Source: Thermaerobacter marianensis DSM 12885 (lineage in GTDB: Bacteria; Bacillota; Sulfobacillia; Thermaerobacterales; Thermaerobacteraceae). Taken from it: a stretch of 64,000 nucleotides of DNA. The notes beneath the pieces are model-generated. The model saw only the letters and a program-made list of their open reading frames with translations. It ran no database searches and was not told the origin of the DNA. Below, piece by piece: positions 16,257-25,449 of the stretch. Position numbers and translations under genes: made by a program. Positions within the stretch are counted from its first letter, which is position 1. Each line of letters opens with the position of its first letter. The DNA lies in contig NC_014831.1 of the NCBI RefSeq assembly GCF_000184705.1, positions 868,001-932,000 on the forward strand. Direction: 5' to 3'.

Positions 16257-17396
16257 TCACTCGTCACCCAGCAGGCCGAAGTCGCCCTCCCATCGCCGGA
16301 TGATCCCCACGGGACAGCGCTGCTCGCCCTGGCCCAGGGGGTTGTCCCGCAGGATCGCCAGGAGCAGGCGCCAGGGGAAGGGGTGGGAGCTGGCGCGGAT
16401 GGTGCCGCCGTTGTCGTTGATGTCGACGATGTGCATCGGCGCGCCCAGGGCCTGGGCCAGTTCCGCCGCGATGGCCATGGCCTCGGCCCGGCGCAGGGGC
16501 GGGATCACCCACCCCTCGTAGGGGCTCCCTGCGCGCATGCCGTCCAGGGACCGGGCGCCCGTCCCCGCCACGTGGTAGAACACGCCGCGGATGCCCAGCG
16601 GCCGGGTAAGCGCTGCCGCGGCCGCGGCCGCCAGGATGCGCAGGCGCCCCGTCTCCTCGATGGCCACCTGCATCTTCTGGGGCACCGACAGGCCCGGGCC
16701 CCAGCCCGTGGGACGGACGTACCGGGCCAGCAGGGTGGCCATGCGGCCGGGTTGCACCCGGTGGGCGGGGATCATCCGCCCGCGGGCGGCGATGACCGCC
16801 GTCTCGCTGATGATCGCGTGGTCGCCGGGACGCAGGTGCGGCGCCAGGTAGCGCCGCAGCGCGGTGGCCAAATCCTCACCCCGCTGGAACCAGTGGGTGC
16901 GGACGACGATGCGCTCATAGGCGTAGGGGCCGACTCGTACCCGGGTGATGAACACCTCGCCCTCGCGGGGCGTGGCCGGTGCAGCAGGGACCCGCCCCAC
17001 GGCTGCGGCAGCGTCCGCCCCAGCCTTCGGCGCCCGGTCCTTCTCTCGGGCCGGTTCGTCTCCGGGATCGGTTCCCGGATCGCCGGGTTCGATACCCGGT
17101 TCGCGCCAGGGCTGGGCCGGTGTCTCCGGTTCGGGCCGCGGGTAGACCGCGGGTTCCACCACCTCGGCAGGGGCCACCACGGTTTCAGGCTCCTCCCGCG
17201 GCCAGCGGTCCGGACCCACGTCGGGGCGCGGCAGGGTGGCGGGCTCGCGACCCGGGAAGGTCAAGGGCTCGCCGGGGAGGCGCGCCCGGGGCGCGGTTTC
17301 CGCCTCCAGGGCCGCGCTGGAGGGGACGGCGCCGGCAAGGGGCATGCCTGGTTGATCCATGGTATGGGCCGGGCTGCCGGTGGGTTCGGCTGGCAC
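16257..17396 (-). CDS. F420-0:gamma-glutamyl ligase (CofE)-like protein with Pro-rich N-terminus
   Basis: A 379-residue protein. Residues about 1-140 are a low-complexity Pro/Glu/Gly stretch with repeated E-P-G and D-P-G units. The rest matches the F420 ligase fold: TRVRVGPYAYERIVVRTHWFQRGEDL, GDHAIISETAVIAARGR, GLSVPQKMQVAIEETG, then GTGARSLDGMRAGSPYEGWV and HIVDINDNGG. CofE adds glutamates to coenzyme F420, but similar proteins occur in Bacillota with no known F420 pathway, so function is open. GTG 17396 has AGGAGGTGG at ideal spacing. It is the leftward partner of a divergent pair with the HAD gene. Confidence 0.75.
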   Translation of the reverse strand: MPAEPTGSPAHTMDQPGMPLAGAVPSSAALEAETAPRARLPGEPLTFPGREPATLPRPDVGPDRWPREEPETVVAPAEVVEPAVYPRPEPETPAQPWREPGIEPGDPGTDPGDEPAREKDRAPKAGADAAAAVGRVPAAPATPREGEVFITRVRVGPYAYERIVVRTHWFQRGEDLATALRRYLAPHLRPGDHAIISETAVIAARGRMIPAHRVQPGRMATLLARYVRPTGWGPGLSVPQKMQVAIEETGRLRILAAAAAAALTRPLGIRGVFYHVAGTGARSLDGMRAGSPYEGWVIPPLRRAEAMAIAAELAQALGAPMHIVDINDNGGTIRASSHPFPWRLLLAILRDNPLGQGEQRCPVGIIRRWEGDFGLLGDE

Positions 17397-17823
17397 GACG
17401 GTCCACCTCCTGCCAAAGACCGCAAGAGCGCGCAAGTTTCTGCAAGCTCCCATCGGCGGCTTTTGGCGGCTTTTCGTGAACAGCCGCGGGTTGGCGCCCA
17501 GTTAGTCTGGCCTGCTTGGGCCCAGCTCATGCGGACGCGGAGGGCGCGGGGCGGGCCCGGCATGGTCGCCGCCCCGACCCGACGACGCCGCGGCGGCGCC
17601 CCCACGCCGGCGCAGCCGCGACGACCCACCAGCCTCCGGCGTACCCCCCGGGTCCCGGTGTGCCCGCCAGGGCTGGTGGGCTCATGCAGGCCGGCTCGCG
17701 CGTCCAGCCCGGGGCGCCCACCGCCCGTCAAGCCCGGCGCGCCCGCGAGGTCTTGGCTCCCTGCCCGGCTTGGCAGGGGTTCGGTTATACTGGCAGGAAG
17801 AGGCTGGTTGAAGGGAGGGCAGG
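17397..17823. other. Divergent intergenic region
   Basis: A 427-bp spacer between the leftward F420-ligase-like gene and the rightward HAD gene. A TATACT at 17786-17791 sits 33 bp upstream of the HAD start and could be its -10, but no matching -35 is seen at normal distance. Long frames across it are compositional shadows. Nothing else is recognised. Confidence 0.4.
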
Positions 17824-18921
17824 GTGGTGCCGGACGCCGAAGCCCCAGATGCCGGATGCCAGGACGCCCCATCGATCGGGGGGGCTGCGCCCGCCAGCGC
17901 CGCCGGGGAACTTGCATCAACCGCCGGGCCCTCTTTTGCCGGAGACGCCCCTCCGTCACCGGGGGGCAGGGCCGGGGCGGCAACCGTCTCCGCCGCACCC
18001 ACGTCCACCGGGGTGGTGGCGGCCGAGCCCCAGGCCAAGTCCGCGCCGGCCGCCGGCCGGGCCGGCGGGCCGCAGATCCTCCAGGGCCCCGGCGGCTCGC
18101 GGATCCTCCAGGGCCCCGGCGGCCCGATCGAGGCCGTGCTCTTCGACCTGGACGGCACCCTGCTGGAGCTGGACATGGACCGGTTCCTGCCCGTGTACCT
18201 GCAGCGGCTGGCGGCCTGGGTGGCGGACCTGTTCGACCCGGAAGACTTCCTGCGCCAGCTGATCCGGGCCACCACGGCCGTGATGCAGAACCGCGACCGC
18301 TCACGCACCAACCACGAGCTGCTCTACGAGGTGCTGTGGGCGGGGCTCGATCCGGCACGGCACCCCGGCGCGCGCCGCGAGCAGCGGCAGGCGGCCCTGG
18401 CGCGGTTCGACCGGTTCTACCGCGAGCAGTTCCCCCAGCTGCAGTTCATGGCCCGGCGGCGGCCGGAGGCGGCAGCGGTGGTCGACGCGGCCCGTGCCCG
18501 GGGATGGAAGGTGGTGCTGGCGACGAACCCCATCTTCCCCTGGCTGGCCATCGCGGAGCGCCTGCGCTGGGCCGGACTCGAACCGGACCGGTTCGACCTG
18601 GTCACGGTGCTGGAGAACATGCACAGCTGCAAGCCCCAGCCGGACTACTATCTGGAGATCGCCGGTCGCATCGGGGTCGAACCCGGCCGCTGCCTGATGG
18701 TGGGCAACGACCTGCGGGACGACATCGCCCCGGCGCGGGTCGCGGGCATGGCGGTGTACGTGGTCGAGGGGATGGTGCTGCACGAGGGCGAGCCGGGGGC
18801 GGCGGGCGCGCCCCGCGGCACCCTGGGTCATTTGCTTCAACAGTTTGGCAAATCCGGCGGGACCGGTAACATTTTTGCAAACCAAGCGACCTTGCACGGC
18901 AACAACGCCGCACTACAGTAG
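17824..18921 (+). CDS. HAD-superfamily hydrolase (phosphatase)
   Basis: A 365-residue protein. Its first 95 or so residues are low-complexity and include a doubled ILQGPGG unit. The HAD domain follows with all four motifs: VLFDLDGTLLELD (nucleophile and acid Asp), VVLATNP (motif II), CKPQPDYY (Lys of motif III), and MVGNDLRDDI (motif IV). This is a phosphoglycolate-phosphatase/PpaX-like arrangement with a helical cap of type C1; substrate unknown. A GTG start follows GGGAGGG. A strong intrinsic terminator lies about 265 bp downstream, suggesting a longer 3' end or a small RNA there. Confidence 0.85.
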   Translation: MVPDAEAPDAGCQDAPSIGGAAPASAAGELASTAGPSFAGDAPPSPGGRAGAATVSAAPTSTGVVAAEPQAKSAPAAGRAGGPQILQGPGGSRILQGPGGPIEAVLFDLDGTLLELDMDRFLPVYLQRLAAWVADLFDPEDFLRQLIRATTAVMQNRDRSRTNHELLYEVLWAGLDPARHPGARREQRQAALARFDRFYREQFPQLQFMARRRPEAAAVVDAARARGWKVVLATNPIFPWLAIAERLRWAGLEPDRFDLVTVLENMHSCKPQPDYYLEIAGRIGVEPGRCLMVGNDLRDDIAPARVAGMAVYVVEGMVLHEGEPGAAGAPRGTLGHLLQQFGKSGGTGNIFANQATLHGNNAALQ

Positions 18922-19186
18922 GAATTGGCCGGACCGGCCGGGAGGCAATGGCCTCATCGCTCTGCTTGCTTCGTCGATGCACCCCTGGCGGCCGGCCGCG
19001 ATCATGACCAGGTGAACGCCACGGTGCGGCGGTCGGAACCCCCGCCGCGCGGCGCCCGGGCCGGTTCACGCGGAACTGCCCATCCGCTGCCCTCCCCGGG
19101 AACCCAACCGGCCCCTGCTGCACACCCGCCCTCCCCGGAACCCACCGGTGTGCGGCGCCGCGAAGGACCGTCGGCACCTGGTACGA

Positions 19187-19217
19187 AGCCCCGCGGAACC
19201 CCGCGGGGCTTTTTTTG
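19187..19217 (+). terminator. Intrinsic terminator
   Basis: AGCCCCGCGG (19187-19196) pairs perfectly with CCGCGGGGCT (19201-19210) around a four-base loop, followed by an unbroken run of seven T. It is the clearest rho-independent terminator in the window. It closes transcription from the HAD gene, or acts as a leader attenuator about 310 bp before cydA. Confidence 0.95.
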
Positions 19218-19526
19218 TGCGAATTCGCGCCAAGAGGTGAATCCTACGGACGGCACCGGACTGCGCCGGGCGGCCGCCGGGCCGCTGCCGCCGGGGCCGG
19301 ATGCGGGCAGGGCCGCCGCCGGGGGCCGTAGAGGAAAAGTCGCCCCCGGACCCCGCTCTGGAACGGAACCCGGCCGGAGCCCCGCCTCGGGCGTCGAGCC
19401 CGGCGGAAGCCCGGTTGCGGACCCGGGACCGGCCGCCAGCCCGGCTCCGGGTCCCGGACCGATGGCAGCCGCCCCCGCGCCCCGCTTACGGTGAAGAAGG
19501 CGCGGGGCGCGAAAGGAGGCCGAGCC

Positions 19527-20951
19527 GTGGATTCCCTTCTCGCCGCCCGCCTGCAGATGGCCATCTCGCTGGGGTTCCACATGATCTTCGCCTCCCTGGC
19601 CGTGGGCATGCCCTTGCTCATGCTCATCGCCGAGGGGCTGTACCTGCGGCGCCGGGACCCGCGCTACCTGGAGCTGGCCCGCACCTGGGCCAAGGTGACG
19701 GCCATCACCTTCGCCATCGGTGCCGTCAGCGGCACGGCCCTCTCCTTTGAGCTCGGCCTGCTCTGGCCGGCCTTCATGGAGCTGGCGGGACCGGCCACCG
19801 GGGCCGCCTTCACCCTGGAGGGTTTCGCCTTCTTCACCGAGGCCATCTTCCTCGGCCTGTACCTCTACGGGTGGAACCGGCTGTCGCCGCGGGCCCACTG
19901 GTTGACGGGCATCCCCGTCGCCATCAGCAGCGCCGCCTCCAGCGTGCTGGTGGTGGCGGCCAACGCCTGGATGCAGAACCCCGTGGGCGTCGAGACGCTC
20001 CTGAAGGAGCCGCACCGGTTCGACCCGGTGGCGGCGCTCTTCGGCAACCCGGCGTGGCCGGTGATGGCGGTGCACTCCACCCTGGCCTGCTACGCGGCCA
20101 CGGCCTTCATGGTGGCGGCGGTGTACGCCTGGGCCGCACTGCGCGGGCACCGGGATCCCATGCGGCGCAGCGCCCTGCGCATCGCCCTGGCCGTGGGGAC
20201 GGTGGCCGCCCTGCTGATGCCCATCACCGGCGACGCCAGTGCCAAGTTCGTCGCCCGCAACCAGCCCGTCAAGCTGGCGGCCATGGAAGCCCAGTTCGGG
20301 ACGGAGGCGGGGGCGCCCCTGCGCATCGGCGGGCTGCCCGATCCGGAGACGCGCCAGGTTCCCTTCGCCGTGGAGATCCCCGGCATGCTGAGCTGGCTGG
20401 CTTACGGCGACACCCGGGCGGTGGTCCAGGGGCTCGATCGGGTGCCGCGGGACCTGTGGCCCAACGTGCCCGTGACCCACATCGCCTTCCAGGTGATGGT
20501 GATCGCCGGGGTGTTGATGGTCCTGGTGTCGGCCTGGTACTGGTGGGCGGTGTGGCGCCGGCGCGGCACCGGGCAGAACGTGCTGGACGACGGCCGGCTG
20601 ATGCGCGCCCTGGTGGCGGCGGGGCCCCTGGGCATCGTGGCCCTGGAGGCGGGGTGGATCGTCACCGAGGTGGGGCGCCAGCCCTGGATCATCCGCGGGG
20701 TGATGCGGACGGCGGAGACGGTGACGCCGGCGCCCGGCGTGGTGACGACCCTGGTGGCCTTCACGCTGCTCTACGTGCTGCTGAGCATCACCCTGGTGTG
20801 GCTCTTGCGGCGCATCGGCCACCAGCCGGTGCCCGGCGTGACGGCGCCGGCGGGGTCGGGAGGCGGGCCGGGCGCGCCACTGGCCGAGGGGGCGGGGCCG
20901 GCGCGGGGGGCGGGCGCCGAGGATGGCGGCGCCAGGGTGCCGGCGGAGTAA
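19527..20951 (+). CDS. cydA: Cytochrome bd-type quinol oxidase subunit I
   Basis: A 474-residue integral membrane subunit that binds haems and quinol and reduces O2 to water. His18 (LGFHMIF) and His183 (AVHSTLACY) are the expected haem ligands, Met324 (AFQVMVIAG) the third. GRQPW at 383-387 is the family signature. The periplasmic Q-loop is short, as in Gram-positive and cyanide-insensitive oxidases. The C-terminus has a Gly/Ala tail of about 40 residues. The GTG at 19527 has AAAGGAGG at seven bases. It is followed by cydB; the cydDC assembly transporter is not in the window. Confidence 0.97.
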   Translation: MDSLLAARLQMAISLGFHMIFASLAVGMPLLMLIAEGLYLRRRDPRYLELARTWAKVTAITFAIGAVSGTALSFELGLLWPAFMELAGPATGAAFTLEGFAFFTEAIFLGLYLYGWNRLSPRAHWLTGIPVAISSAASSVLVVAANAWMQNPVGVETLLKEPHRFDPVAALFGNPAWPVMAVHSTLACYAATAFMVAAVYAWAALRGHRDPMRRSALRIALAVGTVAALLMPITGDASAKFVARNQPVKLAAMEAQFGTEAGAPLRIGGLPDPETRQVPFAVEIPGMLSWLAYGDTRAVVQGLDRVPRDLWPNVPVTHIAFQVMVIAGVLMVLVSAWYWWAVWRRRGTGQNVLDDGRLMRALVAAGPLGIVALEAGWIVTEVGRQPWIIRGVMRTAETVTPAPGVVTTLVAFTLLYVLLSITLVWLLRRIGHQPVPGVTAPAGSGGGPGAPLAEGAGPARGAGAEDGGARVPAE

Positions 20952-20975
20952 AGGCGAGTAAAGGCGACGGGGCAG

Positions 20976-22205
20976 GTGGTGGCCGTGCCCGTGATGACGG
21001 GCGATCCCGTGCCGGAGACGGTGGTGGCGGTGGTCCTCATGCTGGCGCTGACGGCCTACGCCGTCCTGGCGGGGGCCGACTTCGGCGGCGGCGTGTGGGA
21101 CCTGTTGGCGCGCGGGCCCCGGGCCGAGGCCCAGCGACAGGCCATCGCCCGGGCCATGGGGCCCGTGTGGGAAGCGAACCACGTGTGGCTGATCTTCGCC
21201 CTGGTGCTGCTGTTCACCGCCTTCCCGCGGGCCTACAGCAGCCTGGGGGTGGCCCTGTTCGTCCCCTTCCATCTGGTGCTGGCGGGGATCGTGCTGCGGG
21301 GCGCCGCCTTCGTCTTCCGGGCGCCGGCGGCCACGGCGTCGGGGCCGCAGCGGGCGTGGGCCAGCGTGTTCGGGGCGGCCAGCACCATCACGCCCTTCCT
21401 TTTGGGTGCCACCCTGGCGGCGGTGTCGTCGGGGGGCATCCGGGTGGCGGACGACGGCGCGGTGACCGTCAACGCCGTCTACGCCTGGTTCAGCCCCTTC
21501 TCGCTGCTGGTGGGAGCGCTGACGGTGGCGCTGTTCGCCTACCTGGCGGCCGTGTACCTGGCGGTCGAGACTGGCGGCGAGCTGCAGGAAGACTTCCGCC
21601 GCCGCGCCCTGGGGGCCGGCGTGGCGGTGGCGGTGCTGGCCGCGGTGCTGCTGCCCCTGGCCCCGCGCACGGCGCCCCACCTGTGGGAGCTGGTGTCGGC
21701 GCGGGGCCGGCTGCTGGTGGCGACGGGGGCGGTGCTCGCCATCCTGTCCGGGTGGCTGGTGTGGCAGCGCCGCTTCCTGCTGGCGCGGGTGGCGGCGGTG
21801 GCCGAGGTGGTGGTGCTGCTCTGGGGGTGGGCCCTGGGGCAGTGGCCGTACCTGATCTACCCCGACGTGACGGTGTTCAACGCGGCGGCGCCCGATCCCA
21901 TCCTGCGCTTCGCCCTCTGGGCGACGCCGGTGGGCCTGCTGATCCTGATCCCGTCACTGTGGCTGCTCTTCGCCGTGTTCAAGGGGGAGAACCCGCAGGC
22001 GGGCGAGCCCGCGGGGGCGCTGGACCCGAGGCCGGGCCGGGTCGTGGGGGCGCTCGAACCGAGGCCGGGCCGGGCCGCCGCGGCGCCGGAGCGCGGGCGG
22101 GTTGCGCCCGCCGAGGCGCCTGACGCCGGCGGCGCGCCCCGCCTCACGGCTGCTTGGTGGTCGCGGCGGCTGCGTTCGTCCCGCCGGTTGCCGGACCGTC
22201 CTTGA
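20976..22205 (+). CDS. cydB: Cytochrome bd-type quinol oxidase subunit II with C-terminal extension
   Basis: A 409-residue integral membrane partner of CydA. AYAVLAGADFGGGVWDLL and WEANHVWLIFALVLLFTAFP are diagnostic for CydB, and eight to nine helices follow. The conserved part ends around residue 340 (LFAVFKGENPQAG). The last 70 or so residues are an Arg/Pro-rich extension containing two copies of an 11-residue unit (GALDPRPGRVV). This tail overlaps the end of the convergent LCP gene by 62 bp, so the ancestral stop may have been lost. Several start codons (20976 GTG, later GTG/ATG) are possible; the first is given. Confidence 0.95.
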   Translation: MVAVPVMTGDPVPETVVAVVLMLALTAYAVLAGADFGGGVWDLLARGPRAEAQRQAIARAMGPVWEANHVWLIFALVLLFTAFPRAYSSLGVALFVPFHLVLAGIVLRGAAFVFRAPAATASGPQRAWASVFGAASTITPFLLGATLAAVSSGGIRVADDGAVTVNAVYAWFSPFSLLVGALTVALFAYLAAVYLAVETGGELQEDFRRRALGAGVAVAVLAAVLLPLAPRTAPHLWELVSARGRLLVATGAVLAILSGWLVWQRRFLLARVAAVAEVVVLLWGWALGQWPYLIYPDVTVFNAAAPDPILRFALWATPVGLLILIPSLWLLFAVFKGENPQAGEPAGALDPRPGRVVGALEPRPGRAAAAPERGRVAPAEAPDAGGAPRLTAAWWSRRLRSSRRLPDRP

Positions 22206-23121
22206 TCCCCAGGTCGGCCAGGACCTGGTTGGTGGCGGGCCAGTCGACCTCGTAGTAGTAGATCCCGTTCAGCATGATCCCGCGGCCCTTGACCATGCCC
22301 CGCTTGATGCCGTCCAGGTTCGTCCCCCAGGCCAGGCGCGCCAGGGCGACGGCGTCCCGCAGGCCCATGTCCGTCTCCACGTAGCGGTTGATGATGGCCA
22401 GGGTCTGGGGCAAGTCCAAAAGGGTCATGCCGGCCTTGAGCTGCTTGGCCACGTCGATCAGGAACTGCTGCTGGCGGCTGGCGCGGCCGAAGTCGCCGTC
22501 GGGGTCGTTGTAGCGCTCCCGCAGGTAGGCGAGAGCCAGCTGGCTGTCCATGGTATGGCGGCCCTTCTCCAGGAACCGCCCGTCGTCGAGCCGAAGGTCG
22601 TAGGGCACGTCGACCTCCACCGGCCCCAGCACGTCGATGAGCTTCAAGAACCCGGGCATGTCGATGCGCGCCCAGTGATGGACGGGGATGCCGAAGTTCT
22701 CCGCCACGGTGCGGGTGGCCAGCTCCACGCCGCCGAAAGCGTGGGCGTGGGTGATCTTGTCCAGGCCGTGGCCGGGGATCTGGACCCGGCTGTCCCGGGG
22801 GATGGAGAACATCGCCACGTCCCGGGTGGACGGGTCGATGGACACCAGGATCATGGTGTCGGACCGCGTCTGGGCCCCTTCCTGGCGGGCGTCGATCCCC
22901 AGCAGCAGGATGTTCACCCGCTCCGGACGAACCGGCGCCGCGGGCACGGGAGCGCCGCCGCTCACCGGCTCGGGCGCGGGCGCCACCGGCTGCTCCGGTG
23001 CGGTGAGTTCGTAGCCGGCGAAGTAGGCGACCGCCAGGCCGGCGGCCAGGGCGCCGAGGCCGGCGAGCCAGGCCAGGGTGCGCAGGATGCGGCGTCGCCG
23101 CGGTCTGCCAGAACGAACCAT
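22144..23121 (-). CDS. LytR-CpsA-Psr (LCP) family cell-wall glycopolymer ligase
   Basis: A 325-residue membrane-anchored enzyme. An N-terminal basic patch and one helix (about residues 12-38) precede an extracellular LCP domain. ILLLGIDARQEG, RSDTMILVSIDPSTRDVAMFSIPRDSRV and FGRASRQQQFLIDVAKQL are the conserved blocks that bind a polyprenyl-phosphate glycan and Mg. LCP proteins attach teichoic-acid-like or capsular polymers to peptidoglycan, supporting a Gram-positive envelope. ATG 23121 has GAGGG upstream. Its 3' end overlaps the cydB tail on the other strand. Confidence 0.95.
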   Translation of the reverse strand: MVRSGRPRRRRILRTLAWLAGLGALAAGLAVAYFAGYELTAPEQPVAPAPEPVSGGAPVPAAPVRPERVNILLLGIDARQEGAQTRSDTMILVSIDPSTRDVAMFSIPRDSRVQIPGHGLDKITHAHAFGGVELATRTVAENFGIPVHHWARIDMPGFLKLIDVLGPVEVDVPYDLRLDDGRFLEKGRHTMDSQLALAYLRERYNDPDGDFGRASRQQQFLIDVAKQLKAGMTLLDLPQTLAIINRYVETDMGLRDAVALARLAWGTNLDGIKRGMVKGRGIMLNGIYYYEVDWPATNQVLADLGIKDGPATGGTNAAAATTKQP

Positions 23122-23413
23122 ATCCCATCCCTCACAGCCGGCCTGCAGGAGCCGCCGCCGGCCTCACGAAAATTGGGTGGTCAACTTCTCCTTCACTACG
23201 ACATCATGTAGACGGATCCACGGGGGCCTTCGGAAAATTCTTCCCGCGCGATCCTTTTCACGATCACCATTGTAGCGCACGACATGGCAAGCCGGGGGCT
23301 GGCCGGTGGGAGCCGGGGGAGTGCGTCCCGCCGCAGGCTCCGGGGGCGCGTGTTGCGGGGTGCGGGCAGGGAGACCCCGCTCCGTGATGGACGTGGCGTG
23401 GGGAGTTGGGGGC

Positions 23414-25072
23414 ATGAGGCTGGACAGTGGGGGGACGGCGCCCGTGGGGGCGGGTTCCGTTCCCTCCGGCACGGGAACCGCCGGGATGAACCGGCCGGAG
23501 GCCGGCTGGATGGCGGGGGTCGCCGCCTTCCTCGCGGCCCTGGCGGCGATCCACGCGGTGGCGGACTGGGTCGAGGTCTGGGCCCTGGCGCCGCTGGCCC
23601 CGGTCCTGGTGGCCCGGCGCTGGGGGTGGAGGGCGGGGGGCCTGGCAGCCGCCGCCGCCCTGGTGACCATGGCGGCGGTGCTGGCGGTGATGGCCGAGGG
23701 GCCGGACGGCTGGCGGCTGTGGGTGGCCCAGATGGTGGTCATGGCAGGGTTGGCGGCGCCGGCCGGCTGGCGCCGGCCGGCGGGCAAGCCGGCCCGCGGC
23801 CGGGCGGCGGGCGATGCGGCGGGCGCCACGGCTCCAAGCGGCGTGGGGGGCGATGCCGCAGGCGATGGGGCGGGTCACGGCACGGGCCCAGGGGGTCCCG
23901 GCGCGGCCCGGCCGGCGCCGGTCCCCGAAGCGGCCGGGCCCGGCCCGGCCGCTTCGTCCGGAGGCGGGGCCGGGCCCGTGCCGGCCGGTTCGTCCGGAGA
24001 CGGGGCGGCCCTGGCGGCATCCCCCGGGACGCCCGCCGGCCAGCCGCTGGACGAAACGGAGCTGCACGTGCTCTACGCCTGCACCCACGCCCTGAACAAG
24101 GTGACCAGCGTCGACGATCTGATCCGGGAGTTCAACAACCTGCTGTCGGCCCGGCTGGGCTATCCCTACCTGGCGCTGTTGCTGGTCCAACCCGACGGGT
24201 CGCTCCGGCTGGCGGCGGCTCCCCTCTATCCCGAAGAGGTGCAGGGGCTCGTCCTCGCCAAGGGACAGGGGATCTGCAGCGTCGTGGTGGAGACCGGCCA
24301 GCCGGTGATCGTCGACGACGTCACCCAGGACCCGCGCTACTACCCCGGGCTGAAAGGGGCGCGGTCCCAGATCGCCGTCCCCGTGCTGCAGAACGGGAAG
24401 GTGGTCGGGGTCCTCAACGTGGAATCGCCCCACCCGGCCGCCTTCGGCCGCCGCGACCTGCGGCTGCTGACCGCCATTGCCGACGAGGTCGCAGTGGCCC
24501 TAGAACGGGCGCGGCTGCTCGAGCGGGTCGAACAACAGGCCATCACCGATCCCCTGACGGGCCTGTACAACCGCACCTACCTGGTGGAGCGGCTGCGGGA
24601 GGAGGGCGAGCGGGCCGCCCGTTACGGCCGGCCGCTGTCGTTGCTGTTCATCGACCTGGACGACCTGAAGGTGATCAACGACCGGCTGGGCCACGACGCC
24701 GGCGACCGGGTGCTGGTGCGGGTCGCCCGGGTGCTGCGGGAGGCCTGCCGCTCGGTGGACTTCGCCGCCCGCTACGGCGGCGACGAGTTCGTGGTGGTCC
24801 TGCCCGAGACGGGGCCGGAGGGGGCCATGGCCGTGGCCGCCCGGATCCAGCAGCGCCTGGCCGAACAGACCAGCCCCCTGGCGGCGGGCCTGGGGGCGAG
24901 CATCGGGTTGGCGGCGTATCCTGCGCATGCCCGGGACTGGACCGAGCTGCTGCGCCTGGCCGACCAGGCGATGTACGGGGCGAAGCGTCGCGGCAAGGGG
25001 CGGGTGGGGTGGTTCGGCCCGCCGGGCCAGCCGGGCGCGACGGCGCCCGTCGGGGAGGAGGGAGAGCCGTGA
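23414..25072 (+). CDS. Membrane-anchored GAF-GGDEF diguanylate cyclase
   Basis: About 552 residues. Several hydrophobic helices (about 30-115) lead to a Gly/Ala/Pro-rich linker (about 118-210). A GAF sensor domain (about 215-365; GQGICSVVVETGQPVIVDDV, IAVPVLQNGKVVGVLNVESP) precedes the GGDEF domain (about 378-535). The active motif GGDEF is at 455-459. Arg446-Asp449 (RSVD) lies five residues before it and forms the product-inhibition I-site, so an active, feedback-controlled c-di-GMP synthase is likely. The ATG at 23414 follows GGGAG at eight bases; earlier starts lack a site. The stop overlaps the next start (GTGA), so both are translationally coupled. Confidence 0.9.
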   Translation: MRLDSGGTAPVGAGSVPSGTGTAGMNRPEAGWMAGVAAFLAALAAIHAVADWVEVWALAPLAPVLVARRWGWRAGGLAAAAALVTMAAVLAVMAEGPDGWRLWVAQMVVMAGLAAPAGWRRPAGKPARGRAAGDAAGATAPSGVGGDAAGDGAGHGTGPGGPGAARPAPVPEAAGPGPAASSGGGAGPVPAGSSGDGAALAASPGTPAGQPLDETELHVLYACTHALNKVTSVDDLIREFNNLLSARLGYPYLALLLVQPDGSLRLAAAPLYPEEVQGLVLAKGQGICSVVVETGQPVIVDDVTQDPRYYPGLKGARSQIAVPVLQNGKVVGVLNVESPHPAAFGRRDLRLLTAIADEVAVALERARLLERVEQQAITDPLTGLYNRTYLVERLREEGERAARYGRPLSLLFIDLDDLKVINDRLGHDAGDRVLVRVARVLREACRSVDFAARYGGDEFVVVLPETGPEGAMAVAARIQQRLAEQTSPLAAGLGASIGLAAYPAHARDWTELLRLADQAMYGAKRRGKGRVGWFGPPGQPGATAPVGEEGEP

Positions 25073-25419
25073 TCGTCCCCCTGGAGACGGTGGCCGACCT
25101 GGAGCGGGCCCTGCGGGATCCGCAGCCGGTGATGATCTTCAAGCACAGCACCGCGTGTCCCATCAGCGCCAGAGCCTACCGCGCCTTCCGCCAGTTCGTC
25201 GCCCGGCAGCCGGCGGCGGCGCGGTACTACCTGGTCCAGGTCATCGAGCAGCGGCCCTTGTCCAACGAGATCGCCCGGCGCCTCGGCGTTCCCCACGCCT
25301 CCCCCCAGGTGCTGCTGTGGCACCGGGGGGCCGTGCGGTGGCACGCTTCCCACGGTGCCATCACCGAACGGGCCCTGGCCACGGCCCTGGCGGCGGTAAG
25401 GGCGCCAAGAAGGATATGA
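25069..25419 (+). CDS. ytxJ: Monothiol bacilliredoxin (YtxJ/BrxC family)
   Basis: A 116-residue thioredoxin-fold protein. VMIFKHSTACPISARAYRAF contains the single active cysteine in the T-x-C-P-I-S motif typical of YtxJ. SPQVLLWHRGAVRWHASHGAIT is the cis-Pro region and closing strand. The family handles bacillithiol mixed disulfides, so bacillithiol use is implied. GTG 25069 overlaps the TGA of the GGDEF gene and has GGAGGAGGG upstream. A very stable hairpin begins at its stop codon. The pairing of a c-di-GMP enzyme with a redox protein is unusual. Confidence 0.9.
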   Translation: MIVPLETVADLERALRDPQPVMIFKHSTACPISARAYRAFRQFVARQPAAARYYLVQVIEQRPLSNEIARRLGVPHASPQVLLWHRGAVRWHASHGAITERALATALAAVRAPRRI

Positions 25420-25449
25420 GCCCGCCCAGGGCGAAGGCGGGCTCATATC
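25413..25449 (+). terminator. 14-bp perfect hairpin at the ytxJ stop codon
   Basis: GATATGAGCCCGCC (25413-25426) pairs without mismatch with GGCGGGCTCATATC (25436-25449) across a nine-base loop. The ytxJ TGA lies inside the left arm. No T run follows. It may be a rho-independent-like terminator, an mRNA 3'-end stabiliser, or a protein-binding palindrome. The rest of the 25450-25744 spacer shows nothing else recognisable. Confidence 0.7.

Noticed and set aside
17080-17110. CCGGGTTCGATACCCGG looks like a tRNA T-arm
   Set aside because: It lies inside the repeated Glu-Pro-Gly/Asp-Pro-Gly coding stretch of the F420-ligase-like gene, and no acceptor, D-arm or anticodon arm can be placed around it.
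17760-17800. TTGGCA and TATACT before the HAD gene as a promoter
   Set aside because: The two are only about 10 bp apart, too close for a normal -35/-10 pair; only the -10-like hexamer is retained as a weak note.
19002-21680. 892-codon leftward open frame opposite cydAB
   Set aside because: His/Arg/Gly-rich composition typical of a GC-rich antisense shadow, with no motif; cydA and cydB are certain on the other strand.
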